DNA of 64,000 bases, from the NCBI RefSeq assembly GCF_027579695.1, contig NC_083582.1, positions 35,349,964-35,413,963 on the forward strand, read 5' to 3'. The DNA comes from Neoarius graeffei. Lineage: Eukaryota; Chordata; Actinopteri; Siluriformes; Ariidae. The notes below the pieces were generated by a model that was not told the DNA's origin, made no database searches, and saw nothing but the letters and a program-made list of their open reading frames with translations. Of the stretch, positions 36,686 to 47,619 are shown in pieces; within the stretch, counting starts at the first letter, position 1, and every line of letters starts with the position of its first letter. A program made the translations under genes and the position numbers.

Positions 36686-37046
36686 GTATCAATGCGCTGT
36701 CAAAGCGCGCAGAAGGTGTTAGTATGCCTGTCATTATAGTGCGGACTTTCCATAGCATAGAAAATCGCCACGTCTCAATTTGTGTAACTGAACTTTGTTT
36801 CATGTCACTGGTCATATAAACCTATGTAAACAGGAAAAACGTGGAAGAGTTTGGTCGCATCTAAGTACAGCCCCAAAAAATACCATTGGCCATACTGAGC
36901 CTAGCTACATTGCTAACAGGAGTAAACAGGAGTAACAGCACGTCTAACTGACTGGGAGGTCGCGCAAAGCTCGGAGAGGTACGGATCAGCTCGTCTCAAT
37001 TCAGAAAAGAACATATTTCATTATGGAAGTACGGTGGACTGTTCCT
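36686..37046. mobile_element. Single arm of a TTAA foldback element
   Basis: Closely similar to 47090-47439, the right arm of the foldback at 43184-47439. It starts GTATCAATGCGCTGTC, exactly the base after that element's hairpin loop, and ends GGTGGACTGTTCCT before TTAA (37047-37050). The left arm is missing, along with the right half of Tc1 copy 4. Confidence 0.88.
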
Positions 37047-37056
37047 TTAAAGAATA

Positions 37057-37162
37057 TGATATATATATATATATATATTTTTCAATTTTAGTCTCAACTG
37101 ACCAGAGAATTTTCCATGTGTTGGGGGAGTCTGCCACAAGCTTTTGGGCAAACTCCAAATGT

Positions 37163-37241
<79 letters not shown>
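37057..37241 (-). repeat. (AT)n - Tc1 scrap - (TA)n
   Basis: (AT)n at 37058-37078, an 80-bp minus-strand piece of a Tc1 transposase (37083-37164), then (TA)n at 37165-37241. The piece reads [13 protein letters not shown] on the minus strand and is the same segment, with the same Asp-to-Val change, as the start of Tc1 copy 6. It ends at AACACATTTGGA, the same junction with (TA)n as at 54321. Confidence 0.85.
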
Positions 37242-37244
<3 letters not shown>

Positions 37245-38806
37245 CACACAGTGCTCAGCATAAATGAGTACACCCCCTTTGAAAAGTAACATTTTATACA
37301 ATATCTCAATGAACACAAACAATTTACAAAATGTTGACAAGACAAAGCTTAATATAACATCTGTTTAACTTATAATGGGAAAAAGTAAGGTTAATAATAT
37401 AACTTGGATTACAAATTTTTCAGTTTTACTCAAATTAGGGTGGTGCAAAAATGAGTACACCCCACAACAAAAACTACTACATCTAGTACTTTGTATGGCC
37501 TCCATGATTTTTAATGACAGCACCAAGTCTTCTCGGCATGGAATGAACAAGTTGGTGACATTTTGCAACATCAATCTTTTTCCATTCTTCAACAATGACC
37601 TCTTTTAGTGACTGGATGCTGGATGGAGAGTGATGCTCAACTTGTCTCTTCAGAATTACCCATAGGTGTTCGATTGGGTTCAGATCAGGAGACATACTTG
37701 GCCACTGAATCACTTTCACCCTGTTCTTCTTCAGAAATGGTAGCATCTTCTCTTTCAGTATAGAGCAATACATCTGTGAATTCATGATGCCATCAATGAA
37801 ATGCAGCTCCCTGACACCAGCAGCACTCATGCAGCCCCACATAAGGACACTGCCACCACCATGTTTCACTGTAGGCACCATGCCCTTTTTTTGTATTCCT
37901 CACCTTTGCAATGCCGTACAGTTTTGAAGGCATCAGTTCCAAAAACATTTATCTTGGTCTCATCACTCCAGAGTGTAGAGTCCCAGTTGTCTTTATCTTT
38001 GTCAGCATGGGCCCTGGCAAACTCTAGGTGGGCTTTTTTGTGCCTGGGCTTTAGGAGAGGCTTATTTCATGGACGGCATCCATGCATGCCATTCCTCTGC
38101 AGCGTACGCTGGTGTCACGGGAAATAGTCACCCCAGGTTGGCTTTCTACTTCTTTAGATTACTGCAGTGAACTTGCATGCCGATTTTCTCCAACCCTTCT
38201 CATCAGAAGATGCTCCTGTCGAGGTGTTAACTTCCATGGACGACCTGGACGTCTCTGTGAGATGGTTGCAGTTCCAGCTTTCTTAAATTTTTGTACCACT
38301 TTTGCAACAGTATTCTGACTGATAATTAAAGCTTTGCTGATCTTCTTGTAGCCTTCACTTTTGTGGTGTAAAGAAATTATTTTCTTTGGGGAATTCTGAA
38401 GAGACAAGTTAAGCATCACTCTCCATCCAGCATCCAGTCAATAAAAGAGGTCATTGTTGAAGAATGGAAAAAGATTGATGTTGCAAAATGTCGCCAACTT
38501 GTCCATTCCATGCCTAGAAGACTTGGTGCTGTCATTAAAAATCATGGAGGCCATACAAAGTACTGGATGTAGTAGTTTTTGTTGTGGGGTGTACTCATTT
38601 TTGCACAACCCTAATTTGAGTAAAACTGAAAAATTTGTAATCTAAGTTATATTATTAACCTTACTTTTTTCCCATTATAAGTTAAACAGATGTTATATTC
38701 AACTTTGTCTTGTCAACATTTTGTAAATTGTTTGTGTTCATTGAGATATTGTTTAAAATGTTACTTTTCAAAGGGGGTGTACTCATTTATGCTGAGCACT
38801 GTGTGT
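37245..38806 (-). mobile_element. Tc1-like transposon 5 with 400-bp inverted arms
   Basis: Ends CACACAGTGCTCAGCATAA and its complement. The left arm 37245-37657 and right arm 38392-38806 are near-identical inverted copies, and both include the last part of the transposase gene, not just the TIR. The right (5') end is therefore an inverted copy of the left (3') end. The central 730 bp holds the rest of the transposase. Confidence 0.9.
37483..38391 (-). pseudogene. Tc1 transposase, deleted in the catalytic core
   Basis: The N-terminal part at 38390-38160 reads SEGYKKISKALIISQNTVAK and GRPWKLTPRQEHLLMRRVGE (helix-turn-helix and hook). Several frame breaks follow. STLWSDETKINVFGTDAF (about 37990-37940) has the first catalytic [21 protein letters not shown] leads to KEKMLPFLKKNRVKVIQW, where about 28 residues with the second catalytic D (the QHDNDPKHT block in related proteins) are missing. 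[11 protein letters not shown] carries the E. The C-terminus HTKY ends at TAG 37483-37485. A second inverted copy of the last about 45 codons is in the right arm. Confidence 0.88.
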
Positions 38807-38841
38807 ATATATACACGCATATCTGATCTCATCTCATCCGC

Positions 38842-41118
38842 TTATCTGGAGCCGGGTCGCGGAGACAGCAGTCTAAGCATGGAAGCCCAAACTTCCCTCT
38901 CCCCAGACAGCTTGGCCAGCTCCTCGGGAAGAACACTGAGGCGTTCCCAGGCCAGCTGAGAGACATAGTCCCTCCAGCGTGTCCTGGGTCTTCCCCGGGG
39001 CCTCCTCCTGGGGGGACATGCCTGGAACACCTCCCCAGGGAGGCGTCCAGGAGGCATCCAAAAGAGATGCCCGAGCCACCTCAGCTGATTCCTCTTGATG
39101 TGGAGGAGCAGTGGCTCTACTCCAAGCTCCTCCCGAGTGATTGTGCTTCTCACCCTATTTCTAAGGGAGCGCCCAGCTACCCTGCGAAGGGAACTCATTT
39201 CAGCCGCTTGTATCCGCGATCTTGTTATTTCAGTCATGACCCAAAGCTCATGACCATTGGAGAGAGTCGGAACGTAGCTCGACTGGTAAATCAAGAGTGT
39301 CGCCTTTTGGCTCAGCTCCTTCTTCACCACGATGGACCGGTAAAGCGATCGCATCACTGCGGAGGCTGCACCAATCTGCCTGTAGATCTCACGCTCCATC
39401 CTTCCCTCACTTGTGAACAAGATCGTGAGATACTTAAATTCCTCCACTTGAGGCAGGACATCTCCACCAACCTGGAGAGGGCAAGCCACCCTTTTCTGGT
39501 CGAGAACCATGGCCTCAGACTTGGAGGTGCTGATTCTCATCCCAGCCGCTTCACACTCGACTGCAAACCGTCCCAGTGCATGCTGAAGATCCTGGTTTGA
39601 AAAAGCCAACAAGACAACATCATCTGCAAAAAGCAGAGAGGAAATCCTGTGGTTCCCAAACAGGGCTCCCTCCGGCCCCTGGCTGCACCTAGAAATTCTG
39701 TCTGTAAAAATTATGAACAGAACCGGTGACAAAGGGCAGCCCTGCTGGAGTCCAACATGCACTGGGAACAGGTCTGACTTACTGCCGGCAATGAGAACCA
39801 GACTCCTGCTCTGTTCATACAGGGACTGGACAGCCCTTAGTAAAGAGCCCCAAACCCCATACTCCCAAAGCAACCCCCCACAAGGGACATGGTCGAATGC
39901 CTTCTCCAGATCAACAAAGCACATGTGGACTGGTTGGGCAAACTCCCATGAACCCTCGATCACCCTATGAAGGGTATAGAGCTGGTCCAGTGTTCCATGA
40001 CCAGGACGAAAACTGCATTGTTCCTCCTGGAACCGAGGTTCGACTATCGGCCAAATTCTCCTCTCCAGTACCCTGGAGTAAACCTTCCCGGGGAGGCTGA
40101 GAAGTGTGATTCCCCTATAATTGGTGCACACTCTCTGGTCCCCTTTCTTGAAAAGAGGGACCAACACCCTGGTCTGCCACTCCAGAGGCACTGTCCCCAA
40201 CCACCACGTGATGTTGCAGAGGTGTGTCAGCCAAGACAGCCCCACAACATCCAGAGACTTGAGATACTCAGGGTGGAGCTCATCCACCCCTGGTGCCTTG
40301 CCACCGAGGAGCTTGCAAATCACCTCAATGACTTCAGCTTGGGTAATGGATGAGTCCACCTCTGAGTCATCAGCCTCTGCTTCCTCAATGGAAGATGTGA
40401 TGGTGGGGTTGAGGAGATCCTCGAAGTATTCCTTCCACCACCCAACAATATCCCCAGTCAAGGTCAACAGCTCCCCACCCGCACTGTAAATAGTGTTTGC
40501 AGAGTACTGCTTCCCCCTCCTGAGGTGCCGGACAGTTTGCCAGAATTTCTTCAAGGCTGACTGATAGTCCTCCTCCATGGCCTCACCGAACTCCTCCCAG
40601 TTTCGAGTTTTTGCCTCCGCAACCGCCCGAGCTGCGGCACGCCTGGCCTGCCGATACCCGTCAGCTGCCTCAAGAGTCCCGGAGGCTAACATGGCCTGAT
40701 AGGACTCCTTCTTCAGCTTGACGGCATCCCTTACTTCCGGTGTCCACCACCGAGTTCAGGGATTACCGCTACGACATTCACCAGAGACCTTGCGGCCACA
40801 GCTCCGAACAGCTGCGTCAACAATGGAGGCAGAGAACATGGTCCACTCAGACTCAATGTCCCCCGCCTCCCTCGGGAGCTGGGAGAAGCTGTCCCGGAGG
40901 TGGGAGTTAAAGACCTCCCCGACAGAGTGCTCGGCCAGACGTTCCCAGCAAACCCTCACCATATGTTTGGGCCTGCCAGGCCTGTCCAGCTTCCTCCTCC
41001 GCCAATGGATCCAACTCACCACCAGGTGGTGATCAGTTGACAGCTCAGCCTCTCTCTTCACCCGAGTGTCCAAGACATAGGGCTGGAGATCAGATGAAAT
41101 GACAACAAAGTCAATCAA
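38842..41118 (-). pseudogene. RTE-type reverse transcriptase, one internal stop
   Basis: A single frame from 41118 to 38842 with only one TGA (40756-40758, arginine expected). It starts in the endonuclease C-terminus (IDFVVISSDLQPYVLDTRVK, STDHHLVVSWIHWRRRKLDR). The RT has LLGGKAPGVDELHPEYLKSL, LVPLFKKGDQRVCTNYRGIT, CFVDLEKAFDHVPCGG (motif A Asp), GLQQGCPLSPVLFIIFTDRI and LLFADDVVLLAF (motif C FADD). The thumb and C-terminal region end SVLPEELAKLSGEREVW and PRPGSR. All catalytic residues are present; 616 codons are uninterrupted from 40692. This is the largest intact RT frame of any LINE in the window. Confidence 0.92.
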
Positions 41119-41165
41119 TCATCGACCTCTGATCTAAGGTGTCCTGGTGCCACATGCACTTATGG

Positions 41166-41315
41166 CAAGGCAAGGCAAGTTTATTTATATAGCACATTTC
41201 ATACACAGTGGCAGTTCAGTGTGCTTTACAGAGGTAAAAGCAAAACAGTAAACAATAGAAAATAAAATTACATAAAATAAAGGGGGAAGAAGAGAGAAAA
41301 AATAAGAAGAATTAA
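41166..41315 (-). mobile_element. Short retroelement with CTTGC-repeat tail
   Basis: Minus strand: ...GTGCTATATAAATAAACTTG followed by CCTTGCCTTGCC. It is inserted in the LINE with flanking ACTTATGG (41158-41165) and ACATTATGG (41316-41324). The AAATAAACTTGCCTTGCC ending is a common fish short-repeat tail. Confidence 0.75.
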
Positions 41316-41930
41316 ACATTATGGACACCCCTATGCTCGAACATGGTGTTCGTTATGGACAAACCGTGACTAGCACAGAAGTCCAATAACAAAACACCAC
41401 TCGGGTTCAGATTGGGGAGGCCGTTCCTCCCAATCACACCCCTCCAGGTGTCATTGTCATCGCCCATGTGAGCATTGAAGTCCCCCAGTAGAACAATGGA
41501 GTCCCCAGTCTGAGCACCTCTCAGTACCTCTCCCAGGGACTCCAAGAAGACAGAATACTCTATACTGCTATTCGGCCCGTAAGCACAAACAACAGCAAGC
41601 GCCCTCTCCCCAACCCGAAGGTGCAGAGAGGCGACCCTCTCATTCACTGGGGTAAACTCCAACACATGGCAGCTGAGCTGTAGAGCTATAAGCAAGCCCA
41701 CACCAGCCCACCGCCGCTCACTGTGGGCGATTCCAGAGAAGTGGAGAGTCCAGCCCCTCTTGAGGAGCTGGGTTCCAGAGCCCAAGTTGTGCGTGGAGGT
41801 GAGCCCGACTATCTCTAGCTGGCACCTCTCAACCTCCCGCACAAGCTCAGGCTCTTCCCCCCCCAGCGAAGTGACATTCCATGTCCCAACAGCTAGCCAC
41901 TGTGTTCAGGGATCAGGTCGTTGAGGCCCC
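41312..41930 (-). pseudogene. RTE-type endonuclease domain, split
   Basis: [10 protein letters not shown] at about 41890 is the family's N-terminal signature. A frameshift falls in the C8 run at 41859-41866. Then [57 protein letters not shown] (catalytic GDFN) and [21 protein letters not shown] short retroelement interrupts at 41316, and a 4-bp duplication at about 41118 shifts the frame into the RT ORF. Confidence 0.88.
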
Positions 41931-42337
41931 TGCCTTCGACTGCTGCCCAATCCACACTGCACCGGCCCCCTACTACTACCTCTGTGGGTGGTGAACCCAC
42001 AGGAGGTTGGACTCATGTCACCACTTCGGGCTGAGCCCGGCCGGGCCCCATGGGCAAAGGCCTGGCCACCAGGCGCTCGCATACAAGCCCCAACCCCAGG
42101 CCTGGCTCCAGGGTGGGGCCCCGGCTGCGCCATACCGGGTGACATCACGGTCCTTGTTTTGTTAATTTCCATAAGGGATTTGGTGAACTGCTCTTGGTCT
42201 GGGCTGTCACCTAGGACCTGTTTGCCTTGGGAGACCCTAACGGGGCGTAATGCCCTGACAACATAGCTCCTAGGATCATTCAAGCACATCAACTCCTCCA
42301 CCACAATAAGGTGGCAGTTCTAGGAGGATATATATAT

Positions 42338-42940
42338 GAGTGATTCCATGCTTATGGGTACTGAAATGGGGACATGAACTTATTCACCTAAAACCATTTC
42401 TTTTTTTACCATCAGGTCACAAAACATGTAATCTTTAATGAATGATATGTTAAAAGATAACTTTAATTTTCTGAGATGTAATAAAAACATTTATATGCCA
42501 AAGTCAAGCCTATGAGTTCCAAAATGATGTCTGTTACATTACTTCTGTTACGATTGTCCATCTCGCGTCTGTTACAAATTAATTACAATCTAGCTATATA
42601 CCATGTTAATCTTATTGAAAGAATGTGTATGTTTATTCTACTACACATGTTTATTAATTATATTTGCTAAAACATCACCTTCCTATGTTTCAAAAAGTAA
42701 TTCTCCATTGTTAAAATTGAGAATATATATGTCCACAACACTTCTGTTACGTTCTGACTTTGGCATATAAATATGTTTTTATTACATCTCAGAAAATTAA
42801 AGTTATCTTTTAACATATCATTCATTAAAGATTACATGTTTTGTGACCTGATGGTAAAAAAAACGAAATGGTTTTAGGTGAATTTTTAAAAATAAGTTCA
42901 TGTCCCCATTTCAGTACCCATAAGCATAAGCATGGAATCA

Positions 42941-42943
<3 letters not shown>
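42338..42943. mobile_element. Foldback MITE in a (TA)n context
   Basis: 606 bp. GAGTGATTCCATGCTTATGG at the left and its complement at the right continue as arms of about 175-190 bp (ACTGAAATGGGGACATGAA, GTCACAAAACATGTAATC, GATATGTTAAAAGATAAC). The right arm has a small CATAAG duplication. The flanks are TA repeats, so a TA duplication is likely, as in Tc1/mariner MITEs. No coding. Confidence 0.85.

Positions 42944-42999
<56 letters not shown>
42944..42999. repeat. (TA)n microsatellite
   Basis: About 28 TA units. A similar (TA)n stands on the far side of the composite SINE (47620-47669), so the SINE probably landed in one TA array. Confidence 0.95.
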
Positions 43000-43001
<2 letters not shown>

Positions 43002-43511
43002 TTATCTCTAGCCGCTTTATCCTGTTCTACAGGGTCGCAGGCAAGCTGGAGCCTATCCCAGCTGACTATGGGTGAAAGGTCGGGTACACCCTGGACAAGT
43101 CGCCAGGTCATCACAGGGCTGACACATAGACACAGACAACCATTCACATTCACACCTATGGTCAATTTAGAGTCACCAGTTAAAGGAACAGTCCACCATA
43201 CTTCCATAATGAAATATGCTCTTATCTGAATTGAGACGAGCTGCTCCGTACCTCTCCGAGCTTTGCGTGACCTCCTAGTCAGTCAGACGCGCTGTCACTC
43301 CTGTTTACTCCTGTTAGCAATGTAGCTAGGCTCAGCATAGCCAATAGTATTTTTTGGGGCTGTAGTTAGATGCGACCAAACTCTTTCGCATTTTTCCTGT
43401 TTACATAGGTTTATATGACCAGTGATATGAAACAAGTTCAGTCACACAAATTGAAACGTAGCAATTTTCTATGCTATGGAAAGTCCGTACTATAATGACA
43501 GGCGTACTAAC

Positions 43512-46500
43512 CAGGGGCGATTTCTCAGAGACAACAAGGGAAGCCGAGCTTCCCCTAAAATTCTCTCCCCAAACTGCGGCATCTACGATGTTGAATTCTC
43601 ATTTAAAACAATAACTTGCATAACATAATATATGCCCAAGATTGTATTTACGTTCATAACTATCCTGTAACTTATTTGAGTGATGTCTGACGAACTTGCA
43701 GTTTGCTACGAGAATCACCTTTGCTGCCAGGCTGTAACCAGCGTTGCCAGATACTGCTGACGTTTTCCAGCCAAAATATGTTCAAAACCCTCCAAAATGC
43801 ACTTAAAACCGCCCAATCTGGCAACAGTGTCTGTAACCTTTCTTATTTCAATGGGCTCTATGCGCTGGCAGCCGGGTATCCGTTGCAGTCTATGAGAGGG
43901 CTCTGAACAGCCAATTTCGGCTAGTTGTTATTGGTTAAAATCGACAAAATCGTCACTTCCAGGGAAGCCGGGCTTCTCTGGGACTAAACGAGACAGTGGG
44001 AGGGCCAAGAAGCCAGGCTGATGAAGGATTATTGGAGGTAGTGTTTGAAAGACATGAGGAGGGCGGGCTCTGTACTTCGGCGTCGGCGAGGAACATGGAA
44101 GCATGATCAGTCCCTAGCGGATGTCGATAAAGTGTAGTCGTGTGCCAAAGTGCTGTCCGAATTTCTTTTCGTATAAACGTTTCTTCTCATTGATGTCTCT
44201 GTACATTACTCTGTAATTAAATGCAAATATTACTCGTTGTGCTCCGTTAACTTTCATCCATTCTATCAGTTTGATCATTCGTGAATTTTTTTTTTTAATT
44301 CGTGAATTCACTCATTTATTTAATTTGTAGTTCAAGGTTGTAGGCTAGCTTGAGCCTTATTGGGATCTGCAGTGCTAGCTGCTAACAGCTGGTATCTATC
44401 TGCTATAATGGCAAATGTCGTGGACATGCTTTTGTCAAAACGTTTTGACACTCTGCCATATGAGGAGAAAGTGAGAATTAAAGAGCAAGGCAGACCAAAG
44501 CCCAAGCTTAATCTCATTCAAAAATCAGCAGGTCATAACAGGTCTTTTCAGGTGTCTTGGTATGAAAACGTGAACTGGTTGACTGGGTCTCCTGTGACTA
44601 ATAAAATGTACTGTTGGCCATGTCTTTTGATGAAGCCCTCTCAGGGAAATTTAGTTTGGTCAAAAGATGGGTTTGGGGACCTGGTGAATTTCAAAAGGGC
44701 TTGCAAAAGGCATGAAACGAGCAATGAGCATGTCACTTCATGTGCAAGACTTAGCTGTCTGGGGAGGGTCAGGGTGGAACATGCCATCGATGAAGGTGCT
44801 TGTATACAGTGTGCAAGGCAAAATGAAATGGTCACTCAAAACAGGGCCTTCCTGAAACGTTTGATAGATGTTATCTCATTGCTTGGCCGTCAGGAACTGT
44901 CATTCAGGGGGCACAATGAGAGTCATGAATCAGACAACAAGGGGAATTACAGAGAATTTACTGAAACATTAGCAAAATATGACTCTGTCCTAGCCACACA
45001 TTTTCAGTCATCAGCTGTGTTTACTGGTATGTCTCACACCATTCAAAATGACCTGATCAATGCACTTGCTGCCACTGTTTCTGACAAGATAACCAGTGAA
45101 GTGCAGGCTGCTCCCTTTTTTGCTTGGCAGGTGGATGAGACCACAGACATATCCTGTCATGCCCAAATGTCTGTCATTGTTCGCTATGTGGATAGGGCAG
45201 GTGCAATCAAGGAGCCTTTTATTGGATTTTTTCATGTGTCAGAACGCTGCGATGCTCAGTCTGTGTTTGAGGTTGTGCAGCAGAATATGCATGCTTACAA
45301 TTTTGAGGAAAAACTTGTGGCACAAACATATGATGGGGCTGCAGTTATGGCATTGTCTCTCAATGGCCTGCAAGCCAGAGTCAGGGCAGTAGCTCCTAGT
45401 GCCATGTTTGTGCATTGTTATGCACATAGACTGAACTTGGTGTTGTCCCAGGGTGCTAAATGCATACCTCAAGCAAGAGTGTTTTTTGCAACGTTGTCTG
45501 GGTTTGCGACATTCTTTGCAAAATCAACTAAAATAACATCTTTTCTGGAATCTGCAGAATGTTCAAGGCTGCCCCGAAATGCACCTACTAGGTGGAATTT
45601 TAGTTCCCGCATAGTGGGCACTGTGCTTGAAAATTATGATGCTTTGATCAGGATTTTTGACAGCTTAATTGCTGATAAAAGCATGGATGATGATACAGTT
45701 GACTGTGACAAGGGGTATGTGATGAGGATGGAGGACTTTGAGTTTGCCTTCCTGCTGCAGTCCTACTATGACATCTTTTGTGAGACAGATGTTGTGTTTG
45801 ACATTGTGCAAGCCAAGGCCATGGATGTCCTTCTCTGCAAAAAGAGAGTAGAGGCCCTGCTTTCTTTTGCAGTGGAGAAAAGGTCAGAGGAGGCTTTTCA
45901 AGCTGTGTATGTCAAAGCTGCAAATATGACAACAGACCCTCGAGATGTGCCCTTGAGAAAGCGCCGTTCCACGTTGTCAGATCCACAGGAGCATTACAGA
46001 AATTTGTATATGGCCATCTTTGATAACATAATTGAACAGATTTCTCGTCGTTTTGCAAATCTGGAAAGTCTGCGCTTCCTTGAACTGGTTAACCCAGGAA
46101 GGTTTGATGAAATGAAGCTGGTGTTTCCAGAGGAAGCATTCCAGAGTGTTGAGAAAATTTATGGTAATTTTTTTTATTTAGGGAGACTATGGTCTGAGCT
46201 GCAGGTTTGGTACAAAAACACTGACTTGCAGGGCACTCTGGGCAAGCTGAGTGATTCTCTGTTGTTTTTCAAAGACATGGAGCTGGACAGTTCAATGCCC
46301 CAGCTATACAAGCTGCTGTCTTTAGTTGCAACTATTGGCGCCACATCAGCTGGAGTAGAGCGTAGCTTCTCTTGTTTAAAAAGAGTGAAGTCTTTCACTT
46401 GAAATACAATGGGCCAACACCGTTTAAGTAGTGTTGCTCTGCTGGCCATTGAGAAGAAATTGGTGAAGTCTCTGGAAAGCACAACCAGCTGGTATGACAG

Positions 46501-47041
46501 GGTCACAGACCATTTTCTGGAAAAGGAGCAGAGGGCAGAATTTGTGTATAAATAGTGTGCATCATATAATGTTCATGAATCTGAAGTGTGTATATTGTTC
46601 AATAATGTTAAGAGAATGGTGGGCTCTGTATTATAGGTTATACCTGGGTAATATTCAAGGTTCTGTGTGTTGCATACCCTAGCTGGTTATGAATTTCCAG
46701 ACTGTGTTGCAGAAGATGTTCAAGGATGTGTTGCACAGCTGGGTGTTGTGTTAAAGACCCTGTGTTGCATATCAGGGTATGATGTTCAAGGCACCTTCGT
46801 TGAATAGCCAGTGATTTTTGGATGTTTGATATTTTTGATTAAGGATATGAGGCACTAGCCTGGCAAGCCAGACTATAACATGAAATGTACAAGCAAAAAT
46901 ACTTTCTGCCACTAGGTGGGGTTGTCTAGTTCACTATGCTAATGGGGCACACCTTTCTATGCTTTGATATCTGGCCTACAGGTTTTACGATGAATGCGTA
47001 AAATGGGCTTCCCCTGTTTTAAAAACCAGCAGCCGCGACTG
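43512..47041 (+). mobile_element. Autonomous-type hAT transposon
   Basis: 3,530 bp with an exact 8-bp duplication GTACTAAC (43504-43511 and 47042-47049). TIRs are CAGGGGCGATTTC and CAGTCGCGGCTGC. It contains one long transposase frame with long leader and trailer. It is inserted in the left arm of the TTAA foldback. Confidence 0.95.
44408..46555 (+). pseudogene. hAT transposase (ZMYM1/TTF-type), one stop from intact
   Basis: From ATG 44408 to TAG 46553-46555 is one frame of 715 codons with a single TGA at 46400-46402. Domains: a TTF-type zinc finger (SFQVSWYENVNWLTG, KMYCWPCLLM, FKRACKRHETSNEHVTSC, residues about 40-115), a DUF4371-like region (FRGHNESHESDNKGNYREF), and the RNase H-like core with FAWQVDETTDIS (first Asp), LVAQTYDGAAVMA (second Asp) and FVHCYAHRLNLVLSQ. 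A long helical insertion follows. The C-terminal dimerisation domain is TSAGVERSFSCLKRVKSFT, stop, then NTMGQHRLSSVALLAIEKK. The lost residue is probably arginine. ZMYM1-like host genes descend from such elements, but TIRs and target duplication show this is the transposon itself. Confidence 0.93.
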
Positions 47042-47617
47042 GTACTAACACCTTCTGCGCGCTTCGACAGCGCATTGATACGGAGCTCAGTATCAATGCG
47101 CTGTCGAAGCACACAGAAGGTGTTAGTACGCCTGTCATTATAGTGTGGACTTTCCATAGCATAGAAAATCGCTATGTTTCAATTTGTGTAACTGAACTTG
47201 TTTCATATCACTGGTCATATAAACCTATGTAAACAGGAAAAACGCGGAAGAGTTTGGTCGCATCTAACTACAGCCCCAAAAAATACCATTGGCCATGCTG
47301 AGCCTAGCTACATTGCTAACAGGAGTGACAGCACGTCTGACTGACTGGGAGGTCGTGCAAAGCTCGGAGAGGTACGGATCAGCTCATCTTAATTCAGATA
47401 AGAGCATATTTCATTATGGAAGTACGGTGGACTGTTCCTTTAACCTAACCTGCATGTCTTTGAACTGTGGGGGAAACTGGAGCACCCAGAGGAAACTCAC
47501 GCGGACACGGGGAGAACATGCAAAGTCCACACAGAAAGGCCCTCGCCAGCCACGGGGCTCGAATCCAGACCTTCTTACTGTGAGGCAACAGCACTCACCA
47601 CTACACCACCGTGCCGC

Positions 47618-47619
<2 letters not shown>

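Larger units (their letters stand above)
38822..42325 (-). mobile_element. Near full-length RTE-type LINE
   Basis: Minus strand from a 5' UTR (42325-41930) through endonuclease and RT to a 3' end reading CCGGCTCCAGATAAGCGGAT then GAGATGAGATCAG. Clade placement as RTE-like is from the GDFNA-type endonuclease and the overall protein. A 150-bp short retroelement is inserted in the endonuclease at 41166. Length without it is about 3.35 kb, close to complete for this type. Confidence 0.82.
43184..47439. mobile_element. TTAA foldback element, holding a hAT
   Basis: Flanked by TTAA (43180-43183 and 47440-47443). The arms start AGGAACAGTCCACC and end GGTGGACTGTTCCT. Removing the hAT leaves about 720 bp that is almost one palindrome: the arms run to GCATTGATAC / GTATCAATGC around an 8-base loop GGAGCTCA (47082-47089). 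No transposase of its own. TTAA targets fit piggyBac or Kolobok families. Confidence 0.92.
43000..47619 (-). mobile_element. SINE split at TTAA by a 4.3 kb insertion
   Basis: The 3' part is at 43000-43183 (TCTCTAGCCGCTTTATCC ... GAGTCACCAGTTAA); the 5' part with the tRNA-like head is at 47440-47619 (TTAACCTAACCTGCATGTC ... CACCACCGTGCCGCCC). Other copies read CCAGTTAACCTAACC without interruption, so the insertion site was the TTAA of the SINE body. Confidence 0.93.

Noticed and set aside
36609..36819. Possible small genes at the Tc1/foldback junction
   Set aside because: Frames cross the junction between a truncated Tc1 and a foldback arm; both parts are repeats without coding relation.
37034..37345. 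Frames of repeated YIYI residues (also 6822-7177, 54137-54459)
   Set aside because: Translations of (TA)n and (TG)n arrays.
39067..39600. Plus-strand 177-codon frame (and 39967-40489, 41988-42266)
   Set aside because: Antisense to the RTE-type LINE ORF, whose minus-strand protein is clearly recognisable.
44408..46555. Host ZMYM1-like zinc-finger gene
   Set aside because: TIRs, an exact 8-bp duplication and position inside another transposon show it is a hAT transposase.
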